Origin: Kineosporiaceae bacterium
Lineage (GTDB): Bacteria > Actinomycetota > Actinomycetes > Actinomycetales > Kineosporiaceae
Direction of reading: 5' to 3'
Assembly (NCBI GenBank): GCA_016713225.1
Contig: JADJPO010000003.1
Span: 682,001-746,000, forward strand
DNA length: 64,000 nt
Positions 8,786-17,172 of the stretch are shown piece by piece; within the stretch, counting starts at the first letter, position 1, and each line of letters begins with the position of its first letter. Below the pieces are notes generated by a model that saw only the letters and a program-made list of their open reading frames with translations, made no database searches and was not told where the DNA came from. Made by a program: the position numbers and the translations under genes.

Positions 8786-8800
8786 ATACTTATGTCGTGA
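8786..8800 (+). promoter_or_regulatory. candidate SufR operator / sufR start region
   Basis: ATACT-TATGT-CGTGA spans the GTG start of sufR. It resembles the ACACT-N5-TGTGA site described for mycobacterial SufR (8 of 10 fixed positions). AATACT (8785-8790) could serve as a -10 box 6 nt before the GTG. Autoregulation by SufR is an inference. Confidence 0.3.
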
Positions 8801-9561
8801 AATTCATCGGGCAGTCGCCACCGCTCCCCGAGAGCGACGAGCGCACCCGCGACCGCATCGCCCAGGTGGTGTTGCGCCGCGGGCCGGTGACCGTTGCCGA
8901 CATCGCCGACCAGTTGGGCATGACCACGGCCGGCGTGCGGCGCCAGCTCGACCAGTTGCAGGCCGCCGGGCTGGTGACCACCTGGCAGACCACGGCCCCC
9001 CGTCAGCGGGGCCGAGGCCGCCCGGCGCGTGCCTTCGTCCTGACCGACACCGGTCACGCCGAGATGACCACCGGGTACGGCGACCTGGCCAACTCCGCGT
9101 TGCGGTACCTGTCCGATGTGGCCGGCCCGGACGCCGTCCGCCGCTTCGCCGACCTACGCGTCGCCGACCTCGAGCACCGCCACCGTGATGCCGTGGAGGC
9201 CGCGGGACAGAGCCCGTCGGACCGGGCGAGCGCGCTGGCCGAGGCGCTGTCGAGTGACGGCTATGCCGCCACCACCCGTCCCGTCCCCGTCCCGGCCACC
9301 GGAGCGGGTTCGCTCGGGGTCCAGTTGTGCCAGGGGCACTGCCCGGTGCAGGACGTCGCCCGCGAGTTCCCCGAGCTGTGCGAGGCCGAGACCGACGCAT
9401 TCTCACGGCTGCTCGGGGTGCACGTGCAACGACTCGCCACCCTGGCCCACGGCGAGCACGTGTGCACCACCTACGTCCCCGAGAACCCCACGCCCCGCGA
9501 GTCCTCACCGAACCACCCGTCCTCAGCGCACCAGCCGTCCACCGAGAGGCAGAGCCGATGA
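8797..9561 (+). CDS. sufR: SufR, Fe-S-sensing repressor of the SUF operon
   Basis: DNA-binding regulator of Fe-S cluster assembly (254 aa). Residues about 18-60 form a winged helix-turn-helix with VADIADQLGMTTAGVRRQLD. The C-terminal half carries four cysteines at about 178, 182, 195 and 223 (CQGHCPVQD, ELCEAE, HVCTTY), suited to hold the sensing cluster. GTG 8797 is the only start consistent with the HTH. The 3' end overlaps sufB by ATGA, so the repressor is translated from the same transcript it probably controls. Confidence 0.93.
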   Translation: MKFIGQSPPLPESDERTRDRIAQVVLRRGPVTVADIADQLGMTTAGVRRQLDQLQAAGLVTTWQTTAPRQRGRGRPARAFVLTDTGHAEMTTGYGDLANSALRYLSDVAGPDAVRRFADLRVADLEHRHRDAVEAAGQSPSDRASALAEALSSDGYAATTRPVPVPATGAGSLGVQLCQGHCPVQDVAREFPELCEAETDAFSRLLGVHVQRLATLAHGEHVCTTYVPENPTPRESSPNHPSSAHQPSTERQSR

Positions 9562-10970
9562 CCACCACAGCCCGCCCCGAACTCGAGGGCCTCGGCCGCT
9601 ACGAGTACGGCTGGGCCGACCCGGACGCCGCGGGTGCCACCGCTCGTCGAGGGTTGAACGAAGAGGTCGTGCGCAACATCTCGGCGCTCAAGAACGAGCC
9701 GGACTGGATGCTCGAGATGCGGCTCAAGGGCCTGCGGCTGTTCGGCCGCAAGCCGATGCCGACCTGGGGCAGCGACCTCAGCGGCATCGACTTCGACAAC
9801 ATCAAGTACTTCGTGCGCTCCACCGAGAAGCAGGCCACCACGTGGGAGGAGCTGCCCGAGGACATCAAGCGCACCTACGACCGGCTGGGCATCCCCGAGG
9901 CCGAGAAGCAGCGGCTGATCGCGGGGGTGGCAGCCCAGTACGAGTCCGAGGTGGTCTACCACCAGATCCGCGAGGACCTGGAGGAGAAGGGCGTGCTGTT
10001 CCTCGACACCGACACCGCCCTGCGAGAGCACGAGGACCTGTTCCGCGAGAACTTCGCCACCGTGATCCCGGTGGGCGACAACAAGTTCGCTGCCCTGAAC
10101 ACGGCGGTCTGGTCGGGTGGGTCGTTCATCTACGTGCCCAAGGGCGTGCAGGTCGAGATCCCGCTGCAGGCCTATTTCCGGATCAACACCGAGAACATGG
10201 GCCAGTTCGAGCGGACGCTGATCATCGCCGACGAGGGCTCGTACGTGCACTACGTCGAGGGATGTACCGCCCCGATCTACAAGTCCGACTCGCTGCACTC
10301 GGCCGTGGTCGAGATCATCGTGAAGAAGGACGCCCGGGTGCGGTACACGACCATTCAGAACTGGTCGAACAACGTCTACAACCTGGTGACCAAGCGAGCC
10401 GTCGCCCAGGCCGGCGCGACCATGGAATGGGTCGACGGCAACATCGGCTCCAAGGTGACCATGAAGTACCCCGCCGTGTTCCTGATGGGCGAGCACGCCA
10501 CGGGGGAGACCCTCTCGATCGCCTTCGCCGGTGAGGGCCAGCACCAGGACGCCGGCGCCAAGATGGTCCACGCCGCCCCGCACACGTCGTCCTCGATCGT
10601 GTCGAAGTCGGTGGCTCGCGGCGGTGGCCGAACCTCCTACCGGGGCCTGGTGCAGGTGCTCGAGGGTTCTCACCACAGCGCCTCGACGGTGCGCTGCGAT
10701 GCCCTGCTGGTCGACACCATCAGCCGCTCGGACACCTACCCCTACGTCGACGTCCGTGAGGACGACGTGCGCATGGGCCACGAGGCCACGGTCTCGAAGG
10801 TGAGCGACGACCAGCTCTTCTACCTGATGTCGCGCGGCATGAGCGAGGAGGAGGCGATGGCGATGATCGTGCGTGGCTTCGTCGAGCCCATCGCCCGGGA
10901 GCTGCCGATGGAGTACGCCCTGGAGTTGAACCGATTGATCGAGCTGCAGATGGAAGGGGCAGTCGGCTGA
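9558..10970 (+). CDS. sufB: Fe-S cluster assembly scaffold protein SufB
   Basis: Scaffold subunit of the SufBCD complex, where iron-sulfur clusters are built from SufS-derived sulfur. The 470-aa product matches the family length and shows SGGSFIYVPKGVQVEIPLQAY, YVHYVEGCTAP and VVEIIVKKDARVRYTTIQNW. No intein interrupts it, unlike some mycobacterial SufB proteins. The ATG at 9558 overlaps the sufR stop by 4 bp. sufD follows with a 1-bp overlap. Confidence 0.97.
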   Translation: MTTTARPELEGLGRYEYGWADPDAAGATARRGLNEEVVRNISALKNEPDWMLEMRLKGLRLFGRKPMPTWGSDLSGIDFDNIKYFVRSTEKQATTWEELPEDIKRTYDRLGIPEAEKQRLIAGVAAQYESEVVYHQIREDLEEKGVLFLDTDTALREHEDLFRENFATVIPVGDNKFAALNTAVWSGGSFIYVPKGVQVEIPLQAYFRINTENMGQFERTLIIADEGSYVHYVEGCTAPIYKSDSLHSAVVEIIVKKDARVRYTTIQNWSNNVYNLVTKRAVAQAGATMEWVDGNIGSKVTMKYPAVFLMGEHATGETLSIAFAGEGQHQDAGAKMVHAAPHTSSSIVSKSVARGGGRTSYRGLVQVLEGSHHSASTVRCDALLVDTISRSDTYPYVDVREDDVRMGHEATVSKVSDDQLFYLMSRGMSEEEAMAMIVRGFVEPIARELPMEYALELNRLIELQMEGAVG

Positions 10971-12256
10971 TGACGGCCACCACGACAGGCACCGAGGCCG
11001 CCGCGGCGGGGGAGGACGCCGGGAAGCAGACACCGACCCCGGCCGCAGCCGGGGTGGCCCGGCCGCACACCCACCATCTGGGGGTGCCCGACCAGTCGCG
11101 CGCCGAACGTCGCACCAGCTTCGACCCGGCCGACTTCGCTGTGCCCTCGGGCCGCGAGGAGGACTGGCGGTTCACGCCGATGGACCGCCTGCACGAGCTG
11201 CACGCCGGGGCACCCGCCCGGGGCGAGCCCGCCCGGGTGAGCATCGATGCCGCCGAGGGCGTTCAGGTCGAGGTCGTCGGTCGAGACGACGTCCGACTGG
11301 GCCGGTGCGGTGCGCCGGAGGATCGCGTCGCCGCCCGGGCCTGGGCCGGTTTCGGCGAGGCGCTGGTGGTGACCGTTCCTCGGGGCCTGGACGTCGTCCG
11401 GCCCACGACGGTGGCGATCGCCGGTCAGGGTGGCCTGCAGTACGCCCACGTGGCCGTGTTGGCCCAGGCGCAGTCGCGCGGTGTGGTCGTGCTCGACCAC
11501 ACCGGCACCGAGACCGTCGCGGTGAACGTCGAGATCGATGTGGCCGATGCCGCCGAGCTGACCGTGGTGAGCATCCAGGACTGGGACGCCGCGGCGGTGC
11601 ACCTGTCCGGGCATCGCATCCGGCTGGGCCGTGACGCACGGCTGAAGCACGTCGTGGTCACCCTGGGCGGGGACGTCGTCCGGATCGCGCCGTCGGTCGC
11701 CTTCGCCGGCCCCGGCGCCGAGGTCGAGTTGCTCGGGCTGTACTTCGCCGACGCCGGCCAGCACCTGGAGCACCGGTTGTTCGTCGACCACGGGATGCCG
11801 AACTGCCGCAGCAACGTGATCTACAAGGGCGCGCTGCAGGGTGCGAACGCTCATACCGTCTGGGTGGGCGATGTGCTGATCCGGGCCGAGGCAGACGGCA
11901 CCGACACCTACGAGCTCAACCGCAACCTGGTGCTCACCGAGGGGGCCCGAGCCGACTCGGTGCCCAACCTCGAGATCGAGACCGGCCAGATCGTCGGCGC
12001 CGGCCATGCCAGCGCCACCGGCCGGTTCGACGACGAGCAGTTGTTCTACCTGCAGGCCCGCGGCATCCCGGCCGACGAGGCCCGGCGCATGGTGGTGCGG
12101 GCGTTCTTCGTCGAACTCTTGCAGCGGGTCGGCGTCCCCGAGCTCACCGAGCGACTGGAGTCGGCCATCGATGCCGAGCTGGCTGCGGGTAGCTCGACCG
12201 GAACGAACGGCACTGCGGGCTCGAACGGTACGACCGGCGAGGCGGGTGTCCGGTGA
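10970..12256 (+). CDS. sufD: Fe-S cluster assembly protein SufD
   Basis: SufB paralogue that completes the SufBC2D scaffold. The 428-aa protein contains GREEDWRFTPMDRLHEL near the N-terminus and the conserved NLVLTEGARADSVPNLEIET and ARGIPADEARRMVVRAFF segments near the end. The N-terminal 40 residues and the C-terminal NGTAGSNGTT stretch are low-complexity and probably disordered. The ATG overlaps the sufB stop by one base. Confidence 0.96.
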   Translation: MTATTTGTEAAAAGEDAGKQTPTPAAAGVARPHTHHLGVPDQSRAERRTSFDPADFAVPSGREEDWRFTPMDRLHELHAGAPARGEPARVSIDAAEGVQVEVVGRDDVRLGRCGAPEDRVAARAWAGFGEALVVTVPRGLDVVRPTTVAIAGQGGLQYAHVAVLAQAQSRGVVVLDHTGTETVAVNVEIDVADAAELTVVSIQDWDAAAVHLSGHRIRLGRDARLKHVVVTLGGDVVRIAPSVAFAGPGAEVELLGLYFADAGQHLEHRLFVDHGMPNCRSNVIYKGALQGANAHTVWVGDVLIRAEADGTDTYELNRNLVLTEGARADSVPNLEIETGQIVGAGHASATGRFDDEQLFYLQARGIPADEARRMVVRAFFVELLQRVGVPELTERLESAIDAELAAGSSTGTNGTAGSNGTTGEAGVR

Positions 12257-12588
12257 GCCCGCAGGTTGCGGTGGCGCTGGACGACGTGCCGAACCCGGGC
12301 GCGGTTCGGGTGATGCTGGACGGCGTGGCGGTGGCCGTGGTGCGTGATGCCCACGGCGAGGTGCACGCCATCGCCGACACCTGCTCACACGCCGACGTCT
12401 CGCTCGCCGAGGGCGAGGTCGAGGACTGTTCCATCGAGTGCTGGTTACACGGGTCGCGATTCGACCTGCGCACCGGCAAACCACTTGCGCTGCCGGCGAT
12501 CCGGCCGGTGGCGGTCTACCCCGTGAGCCTCGAGGCCGGCCAGGTGCTGGTCGACGTGAGTGCCCCCCTGGTTCTGGAGGAGAGCTGA
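12253..12588 (+). CDS. Rieske [2Fe-2S] ferredoxin of the SUF operon
   Basis: Small Rieske-type ferredoxin (111 aa). Cluster ligands are CSH (C44, H46) and CWLH (C63, H66), the C-x-H / C-x2-H pattern. It belongs to the non-heme-iron-oxygenase ferredoxin family. Actinobacterial SUF operons often carry such a gene between sufD and sufC, where it may supply electrons or act as a client; the exact role is not established here. GTG 12253 overlaps the sufD stop (GTGA), and its stop abuts the sufC start. Confidence 0.9.
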   Translation: MSPQVAVALDDVPNPGAVRVMLDGVAVAVVRDAHGEVHAIADTCSHADVSLAEGEVEDCSIECWLHGSRFDLRTGKPLALPAIRPVAVYPVSLEAGQVLVDVSAPLVLEES

Positions 12589-13356
12589 ATGTCCACCCTG
12601 GAGATCCGTGACCTGCACGTGACCGTGGAGGCCGAGCAGGGAGTCAAGGAGATCCTCCGCGGGGTCGACCTGACCGTCCGCGCCGGTGAGACCCACGCCA
12701 TCATGGGGCCGAACGGCTCGGGCAAGTCGACCCTGGCCTACTCGGTCGCGGGCCACCCCAAGTACACCGTGACGTCCGGCAGCATCACCCTGGACGGCGA
12801 GGACGTGCTCGCGATGTCCGTCGACGAGCGGGCGAGGGCCGGGCTGTTCCTGGCGATGCAGTACCCGGTCGAGGTGCCCGGGGTGACCGTGTCGAACTTC
12901 CTGCGGACCGCCAAGACCGCGATGGACGGCAAGGCGCCGGCACTGCGGCACTGGGTCAAGGACGTGCGCGCCGCCATGGACTCGTTGCGGATGGACCCGG
13001 CCTTCGCCGAGCGCAACGTCAACGAGGGTTTCTCGGGCGGAGAGAAGAAGCGCCACGAGATCCTGCAGCTCGAGCTGTTGAAGCCGAAGATCGCGATTCT
13101 GGACGAGACCGACTCCGGCCTGGACGTCGACGCGTTGCGAGTGGTCTCCGAAGGGGTGAACCGGGCCGCCGCGGGTGGCGACCTGGGCGTGCTGCTGATC
13201 ACCCACTACACCCGCATCCTGAACTACATCCGGCCCGACTTCGTGCACGTCTTCGTCGACGGCCAGATCGCCGAGGAGGGCGGACCCGAGCTCGCCGAGC
13301 GGCTCGAGGCCGAGGGCTATGACCGGTTCACCGGGGCGGGGGCTGCCACCTCGTGA
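12589..13356 (+). CDS. sufC: Fe-S cluster assembly ATPase SufC
   Basis: ABC-type ATPase that drives conformational change in SufBCD; it is soluble and has no permease. The 255 aa show Walker A GPNGSGKSTL, the SufC signature FSGGEKKRHEILQL and Walker B KIAILDETDSGLDVDALRVV, where DETDSGLD marks SufC against transport ATPases. The ATG at 12589 directly follows the ferredoxin stop. Confidence 0.97.
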   Translation: MSTLEIRDLHVTVEAEQGVKEILRGVDLTVRAGETHAIMGPNGSGKSTLAYSVAGHPKYTVTSGSITLDGEDVLAMSVDERARAGLFLAMQYPVEVPGVTVSNFLRTAKTAMDGKAPALRHWVKDVRAAMDSLRMDPAFAERNVNEGFSGGEKKRHEILQLELLKPKIAILDETDSGLDVDALRVVSEGVNRAAAGGDLGVLLITHYTRILNYIRPDFVHVFVDGQIAEEGGPELAERLEAEGYDRFTGAGAATS

Positions 13357-14705
13357 GCACGACGCTGGCCGATCACGCGAGCAGCGGCACGGCACCGGGG
13401 ACGAGACCGGTGCCGGGCTCGTCGACGGATGCGCGACCCTTCGACGCGGCCGAACTGGCCGCGATCCGGGCCGACTTCCCGTTGTTGTCCCGCGAGGTGC
13501 ACGGCTTCCCGCTGGCCTACCTCGACTCCGGGGCCACCTCGCAGCGGCCGCGCGCCGTCCTGGACGCCGAGCGCGAGTTCCTGGAGCGCTCGAACGCCGC
13601 GGTGCACCGGGGCGCGCACACCGTCGCCGAGGAGGCGACCATCGCCTACGAGGATGCCCGGGTCGCGGTCGCCTCCTTCGTCGGGCGGGGCGAGGACGAG
13701 CTGGTCTGGACCCGCAACGCCACCGAGGCGCTCAACCTGGTCACGTACGGACTGTCGGCCGGGCCCGGCTCGGGTCCGTTGGCCCTGGGCCCGGGTGACG
13801 AGGTGCTGGTCACCGAGATGGAACACCATGCCAACCTGGTGCCCTGGCAGCAGGCCTGTGCCCGGTCGGGTGCCACGTTGCGCTGGATCGGGCTGACCGA
13901 TGACGGCCGGCTCGACCTGACCACGCTCGACGAGCTGGTCACGGCGCGCACCAAGGTGCTGGCCTTCACGCACGTCTCGAACGTGCTGGGCACGGTCAAT
14001 CCGGTGGCCGAGCTGGTCGCCCGGGCGCGGGCCGTCGGCGCGCTCACCGTGGTGGACGCCTGCCAGTCGGTGCCGCACCTGGGGGTCGACTTCGCCGCAC
14101 TGGGTGTTGATCTGGCAGCCTTCTCGGCGCACAAGATGCTCGGCCCCAACGGAATCGGCGCCCTGGCCGGACGCCGCGAGGTGCTCGACGCGCTGCCGCC
14201 GTTCATCACCGGGGGCTCGATGGTCGAGAAGGTGACCATGGAGGCCACCACCTTCCGTGAACCGCCCCAGAAGTTCGAGGCCGGCACCCCACCGGTGAGC
14301 CAGGCCGTGGCCTGGCACGCCGCCGTCCGCTACCTGCAGACGATCGGGATCGACCGGGTCGCCGCGCACGAGCACTCCCTCACCGAGCGGCTGCTCGCGG
14401 GCGTGGCACAGGTCGCCGGCGTCCGCGTGCTCGGCCCGACCCTGGACGACGCCGGTCGGGCTGTCGACCGCTCGGGCGCGGTGAGCGTCGTGGTCGACGG
14501 GGTGCACCCGCACGACGTCGGGCAGTACCTGGACAGCCGCGGCATCGCCGTCCGGGTGGGTCACCACTGCGCTCAGCCGGTGCACCGCCGCTACGGCGCC
14601 ACCGCGAGCACCCGGGCGAGCCTCTACCTGCACTCCACCGCCGACGAGGTCGACCGGTTCGTCCAGACCTTGGCCGAGGTGCGCGGCTACTTCGGGGTGG
14701 CGTGA
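13353..14705 (+). CDS. sufS: cysteine desulfurase SufS
   Basis: PLP enzyme that removes sulfur from cysteine and passes it to SufU. The 450-aa, group II protein has the PLP lysine K261 in FSAHKMLGPNGIG and the catalytic cysteine C406 in RVGHHCAQPV. The first 30 residues are Ser/Pro/Gly-rich and not part of the fold. GTG 13353 overlaps sufC by 4 bp. Confidence 0.96.
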   Translation: MSTTLADHASSGTAPGTRPVPGSSTDARPFDAAELAAIRADFPLLSREVHGFPLAYLDSGATSQRPRAVLDAEREFLERSNAAVHRGAHTVAEEATIAYEDARVAVASFVGRGEDELVWTRNATEALNLVTYGLSAGPGSGPLALGPGDEVLVTEMEHHANLVPWQQACARSGATLRWIGLTDDGRLDLTTLDELVTARTKVLAFTHVSNVLGTVNPVAELVARARAVGALTVVDACQSVPHLGVDFAALGVDLAAFSAHKMLGPNGIGALAGRREVLDALPPFITGGSMVEKVTMEATTFREPPQKFEAGTPPVSQAVAWHAAVRYLQTIGIDRVAAHEHSLTERLLAGVAQVAGVRVLGPTLDDAGRAVDRSGAVSVVVDGVHPHDVGQYLDSRGIAVRVGHHCAQPVHRRYGATASTRASLYLHSTADEVDRFVQTLAEVRGYFGVA

Positions 14706-15217
14706 TGAGCTCTCTGGATCAGATGTACCAGCAGGTCATCCTCGACCACGCCAAGGAGCGCCACGGCCGCGGGCTACGCGATGTCGCCGCGGCCTCGCTC
14801 GGCGAGTCCAAGCAGTACAACCCGCTGTGTGGCGACGAGGTCACCGTGCGGGTCGCCCTGGCCGATCTGGCGAGCGGGGCACCGAAGGTGCTCGACGTCT
14901 CGTGGGACGGCGAGGGCTGTTCGATCAGCCAGGCCTCGGTGTCGGTGTTGCACGACCTGCTCACCGGTCATCCGCTGGCCGAGGCCGAAGAGGTCGTCGA
15001 CGCCTTCCGCACCATGATCCGTTCGCGCGGTGAGGTCGAGGGCGACGAGGACGTGCTCGGCGATGGCGTCGCGTTCCACGGTGTCAGCCGACTGGTGAGC
15101 CGCGTGAAGTGCGCGATGCTGGGTTGGACGGCGTTCGAGGCGGCCGTCCTGGCGGCACGGGCGGCGTCGGGGGCCGAGACTGCACCCGTTGAATCCGTGA
15201 CCGAGGAGAACCGATGA
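14705..15217 (+). CDS. sufU: SufU-type sulfur acceptor / zinc-dependent sulfurtransferase
   Basis: Partner that accepts persulfide from SufS. The 170-aa product has the zinc ligands C42 and D44 (NPLCGDE), C72 (GEGCSIS) and C136 (VKCAML), as in Bacillus and mycobacterial SufU. ATG 14705 is preferred; a GTG one codon earlier would overlap sufS by 4 bp and cannot be excluded. Confidence 0.94.
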   Translation: MSSLDQMYQQVILDHAKERHGRGLRDVAAASLGESKQYNPLCGDEVTVRVALADLASGAPKVLDVSWDGEGCSISQASVSVLHDLLTGHPLAEAEEVVDAFRTMIRSRGEVEGDEDVLGDGVAFHGVSRLVSRVKCAMLGWTAFEAAVLAARAASGAETAPVESVTEENR

Positions 15218-15552
15218 CCGAGCCCGCCACCACCGTTCCCACGCCGGCGAACGTCGCCGACGTCGAGGAGGCGCTGCACGATGTCGTCGACCCCGAGCTC
15301 GGCATCAACGTGGTCGACCTGGGCCTGGTCTACGGCGTCACCATCGACCAGAACAACCAGGCCATCATCGACATGACCCTGACCTCGGCCGCCTGCCCGC
15401 TCACCGACGTGATCGAGGAGCAGGCCCATCAGGCACTCGAGGGGCTGGTCAGCGGTACCCGGATCAACTGGGTCTGGATGCCGCCGTGGGGTCCGGACAA
15501 GATCACCGATGACGGTCGTGACCAGTTGCGGGCACTCGGCTTCAACGTCTGA
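15214..15552 (+). CDS. sufT: SufT, MIP18/PaaD-family Fe-S maturation factor
   Basis: A 112-aa protein of the MIP18 (DUF59) family that helps Fe-S maturation or carrier function. It contains VVDPELGINVVDLGLVYGV and the conserved cysteine in TLTSAACPLTDVIE. The ATG overlaps the sufU stop (ATGA). Orthologous place to Rv1466 in M. tuberculosis. Confidence 0.93.
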   Translation: MTEPATTVPTPANVADVEEALHDVVDPELGINVVDLGLVYGVTIDQNNQAIIDMTLTSAACPLTDVIEEQAHQALEGLVSGTRINWVWMPPWGPDKITDDGRDQLRALGFNV

Positions 15553-15554
15553 GG

Positions 15555-16232
15555 GTGAGCGCGTCGCCGGCCCGGACGGTCAGCGTCGAGGCGTCCCGGC
15601 TGGCCCGCTGGGTGGCGGGGTTCGGCGACCGCCACGGTGGGTTCGAGTGGGCCGGCTCGGCAGCGGGTTTCACGCTGCTCGGGGCTGACGGTGAGCGGGC
15701 CGAGGGTGTGCTGCCGTATCCGCCGTGGTCGGGCGGCACGCTGGACGACGCCGAGGCTCACCTGAAGGCGACGCGACGAACGGTGGTGCTGATCGTGCGG
15801 CGCGGCGGGTACGCCTGTGCCGTCGTCCAGCACGGGCCGCCCGGCGCGGAGATCACCGCCTCGAAGGTGGGCTCGCGGCATGTGCAGGGCCGCACCGCGG
15901 CCGGCGGCTGGTCGCAGCAGCGGTTCGCGCGCCGCCGGGCCAAGCAGGCCGACGAGTTGGTGCACGCCGTGGCCGAGCACGCCGCCCGGCTGCTGGTGCC
16001 GGCAGTCGATCCGTCGGTCTGGTTGGCGACCGGAGGCGACAAACCCCTCGTGGGCGAGGTCCTCGGCGACCCCCGGCTGACGCCGCTGACCCGCCTGCCG
16101 ACCTGGGGCCATATGGCGGTCGGAGATCCCGACCGCCGCCTCGTCGAGGCGCTGCCCGGCCGACTCACCGCCGTCCCCGTCACCCTGTTCCCACCTCCAA
16201 CCCCCGACAACCAACCCCCGACAACCCGCTGA
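15555..16232 (+). CDS. acVLRF1-family peptidyl-tRNA hydrolase / ribosome rescue release factor
   Basis: A 225-aa protein that matches the actinobacterial Vms1-like release factor group. The signature is the loop TAAGGWSQQRFARRRAKQAD (about residues 113-132), which carries the glutamine and basic tail that in Vms1-like factors reach the peptidyl transferase centre and release nascent chains from stalled 50S subunits. It starts at GTG 15555, only 2 bp after sufT, so it is probably part of the SUF transcript. Its stop lies inside the left arm of an inverted repeat. Assignment is from recalled family motifs, not a search. Confidence 0.78.
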   Translation: MSASPARTVSVEASRLARWVAGFGDRHGGFEWAGSAAGFTLLGADGERAEGVLPYPPWSGGTLDDAEAHLKATRRTVVLIVRRGGYACAVVQHGPPGAEITASKVGSRHVQGRTAAGGWSQQRFARRRAKQADELVHAVAEHAARLLVPAVDPSVWLATGGDKPLVGEVLGDPRLTPLTRLPTWGHMAVGDPDRRLVEALPGRLTAVPVTLFPPPTPDNQPPTTR

Positions 16233-16325
16233 TGCTCCGCGGGTGACACCTCGATGCTCCGCTGAGACCGCGTCGGGGCGTTCGCCGGGGAGCATGAAGC
16301 GTTCCCTGCGGAGCATGAGCGGGTT
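16223..16325. repeat. nested inverted repeat with four GGAGCAT/ATGCTCC copies, possible terminator
   Basis: Outer arms AACCCGCTGATGCTCCGCGGG (16223-16243) and its near-complement at 16304-16325 enclose a second pair, GATGCTCC (16253-16260) and GGGAGCAT (about 16288-16295). ATGCTCCGC occurs directly at 16232 and 16254. The element starts at the acVLRF1 stop codon and could end the suf transcript. Confidence 0.6.
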
Positions 16326-16370
16326 TGGTGGGGTGCCTGGCATGCTGAGCAACCCGGACGAGGAGGGCTC

Positions 16371-17126
16371 ATGAGTGATGCGGCACGCGTGGTTCTGATC
16401 ACCGGAGCGAGCCGGGGGATCGGGGCGGCGACGGCCCGGCTGGCGGCCCGGCGCGGCTGGGACGTGGCGATCAACTACGCCCGGGACCTGGCCTCCGCCG
16501 AGGCCGTGGCGGCCGACGTGCGCGCGGCCGGACGGCGCGCCGTCCTGGTGCGAGCGGACGTCGCCGACCCGGCAGCGGTCAAGGCCATGTTCCTACGCGT
16601 GGACGCCGAGCTGGGCCGGTTGACCGACCTGGTGAACAACGCCGGGATCGTCGATGCGAGCTCGCGCTTCGACCAGATGAGCCTGCCCCGCCTGCGCCGA
16701 ATGCTCGACGTGAACGTGCTCGGCACCATGCTCTGTGCTCAGGAGGCGGTGCGCCGGATCAGCACCCGCCACGGCGGGCCGGGCGGTTCCATCGTCAACG
16801 TGTCGAGCGGGGCGGCCCGGATCGGCGCCCCCGGCGTCTACATCGACTACGCCGCCAGCAAGGCTGCGGTCGACACCTTCACCCTGGGGCTGGGCAAGGA
16901 GTTGGCCGGCGAGGGGGTCCGGGTGAACGCCGTCCGTCCGGGGGTGATCGACACCGAGATCCACGCTGCCTCAGGCGATCCCGACCGGGCGCTGACCATG
17001 GGTCCGAGCCTGCCGATGGGACGTGCCGGTCGGCCGGACGAGATCGCGAACGCCATCGTGTGGCTGATGTCCGACGAGGCGAGCTATCTCACAGCGTCCA
17101 TCGTCGACGTCACGGGCGGGCGCTGA
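16371..17126 (+). CDS. SDR-family NAD(P)-dependent oxidoreductase
   Basis: Classical short-chain dehydrogenase of unknown substrate (251 aa). It shows the cofactor motif TGASRGIG, the NNAG motif, catalytic S in VNVSSG, Y-x3-K in YIDYAASK, and the C-terminal VDVTGGR of FabG-like enzymes. GAGGAGG just upstream supports ATG 16371. It stands alone between the suf region and lysA; glucose-1-dehydrogenase or 3-oxoacyl reductase activity are both possible. Confidence 0.88.
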   Translation: MSDAARVVLITGASRGIGAATARLAARRGWDVAINYARDLASAEAVAADVRAAGRRAVLVRADVADPAAVKAMFLRVDAELGRLTDLVNNAGIVDASSRFDQMSLPRLRRMLDVNVLGTMLCAQEAVRRISTRHGGPGGSIVNVSSGAARIGAPGVYIDYAASKAAVDTFTLGLGKELAGEGVRVNAVRPGVIDTEIHAASGDPDRALTMGPSLPMGRAGRPDEIANAIVWLMSDEASYLTASIVDVTGGR

Positions 17127-17158
17127 CCGCACCGACGGCTGCACTGCTCGGTGCTCAC

Positions 17159-17164
17159 TAGACT
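17159..17164 (+). promoter_or_regulatory. candidate leaderless promoter -10 box of lysA
   Basis: TAGACT ends 8 nt before the ATG at 17173, which would give a transcript starting at the start codon. Confidence 0.45.
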
Positions 17165-17172
17165 CTCTGCCC

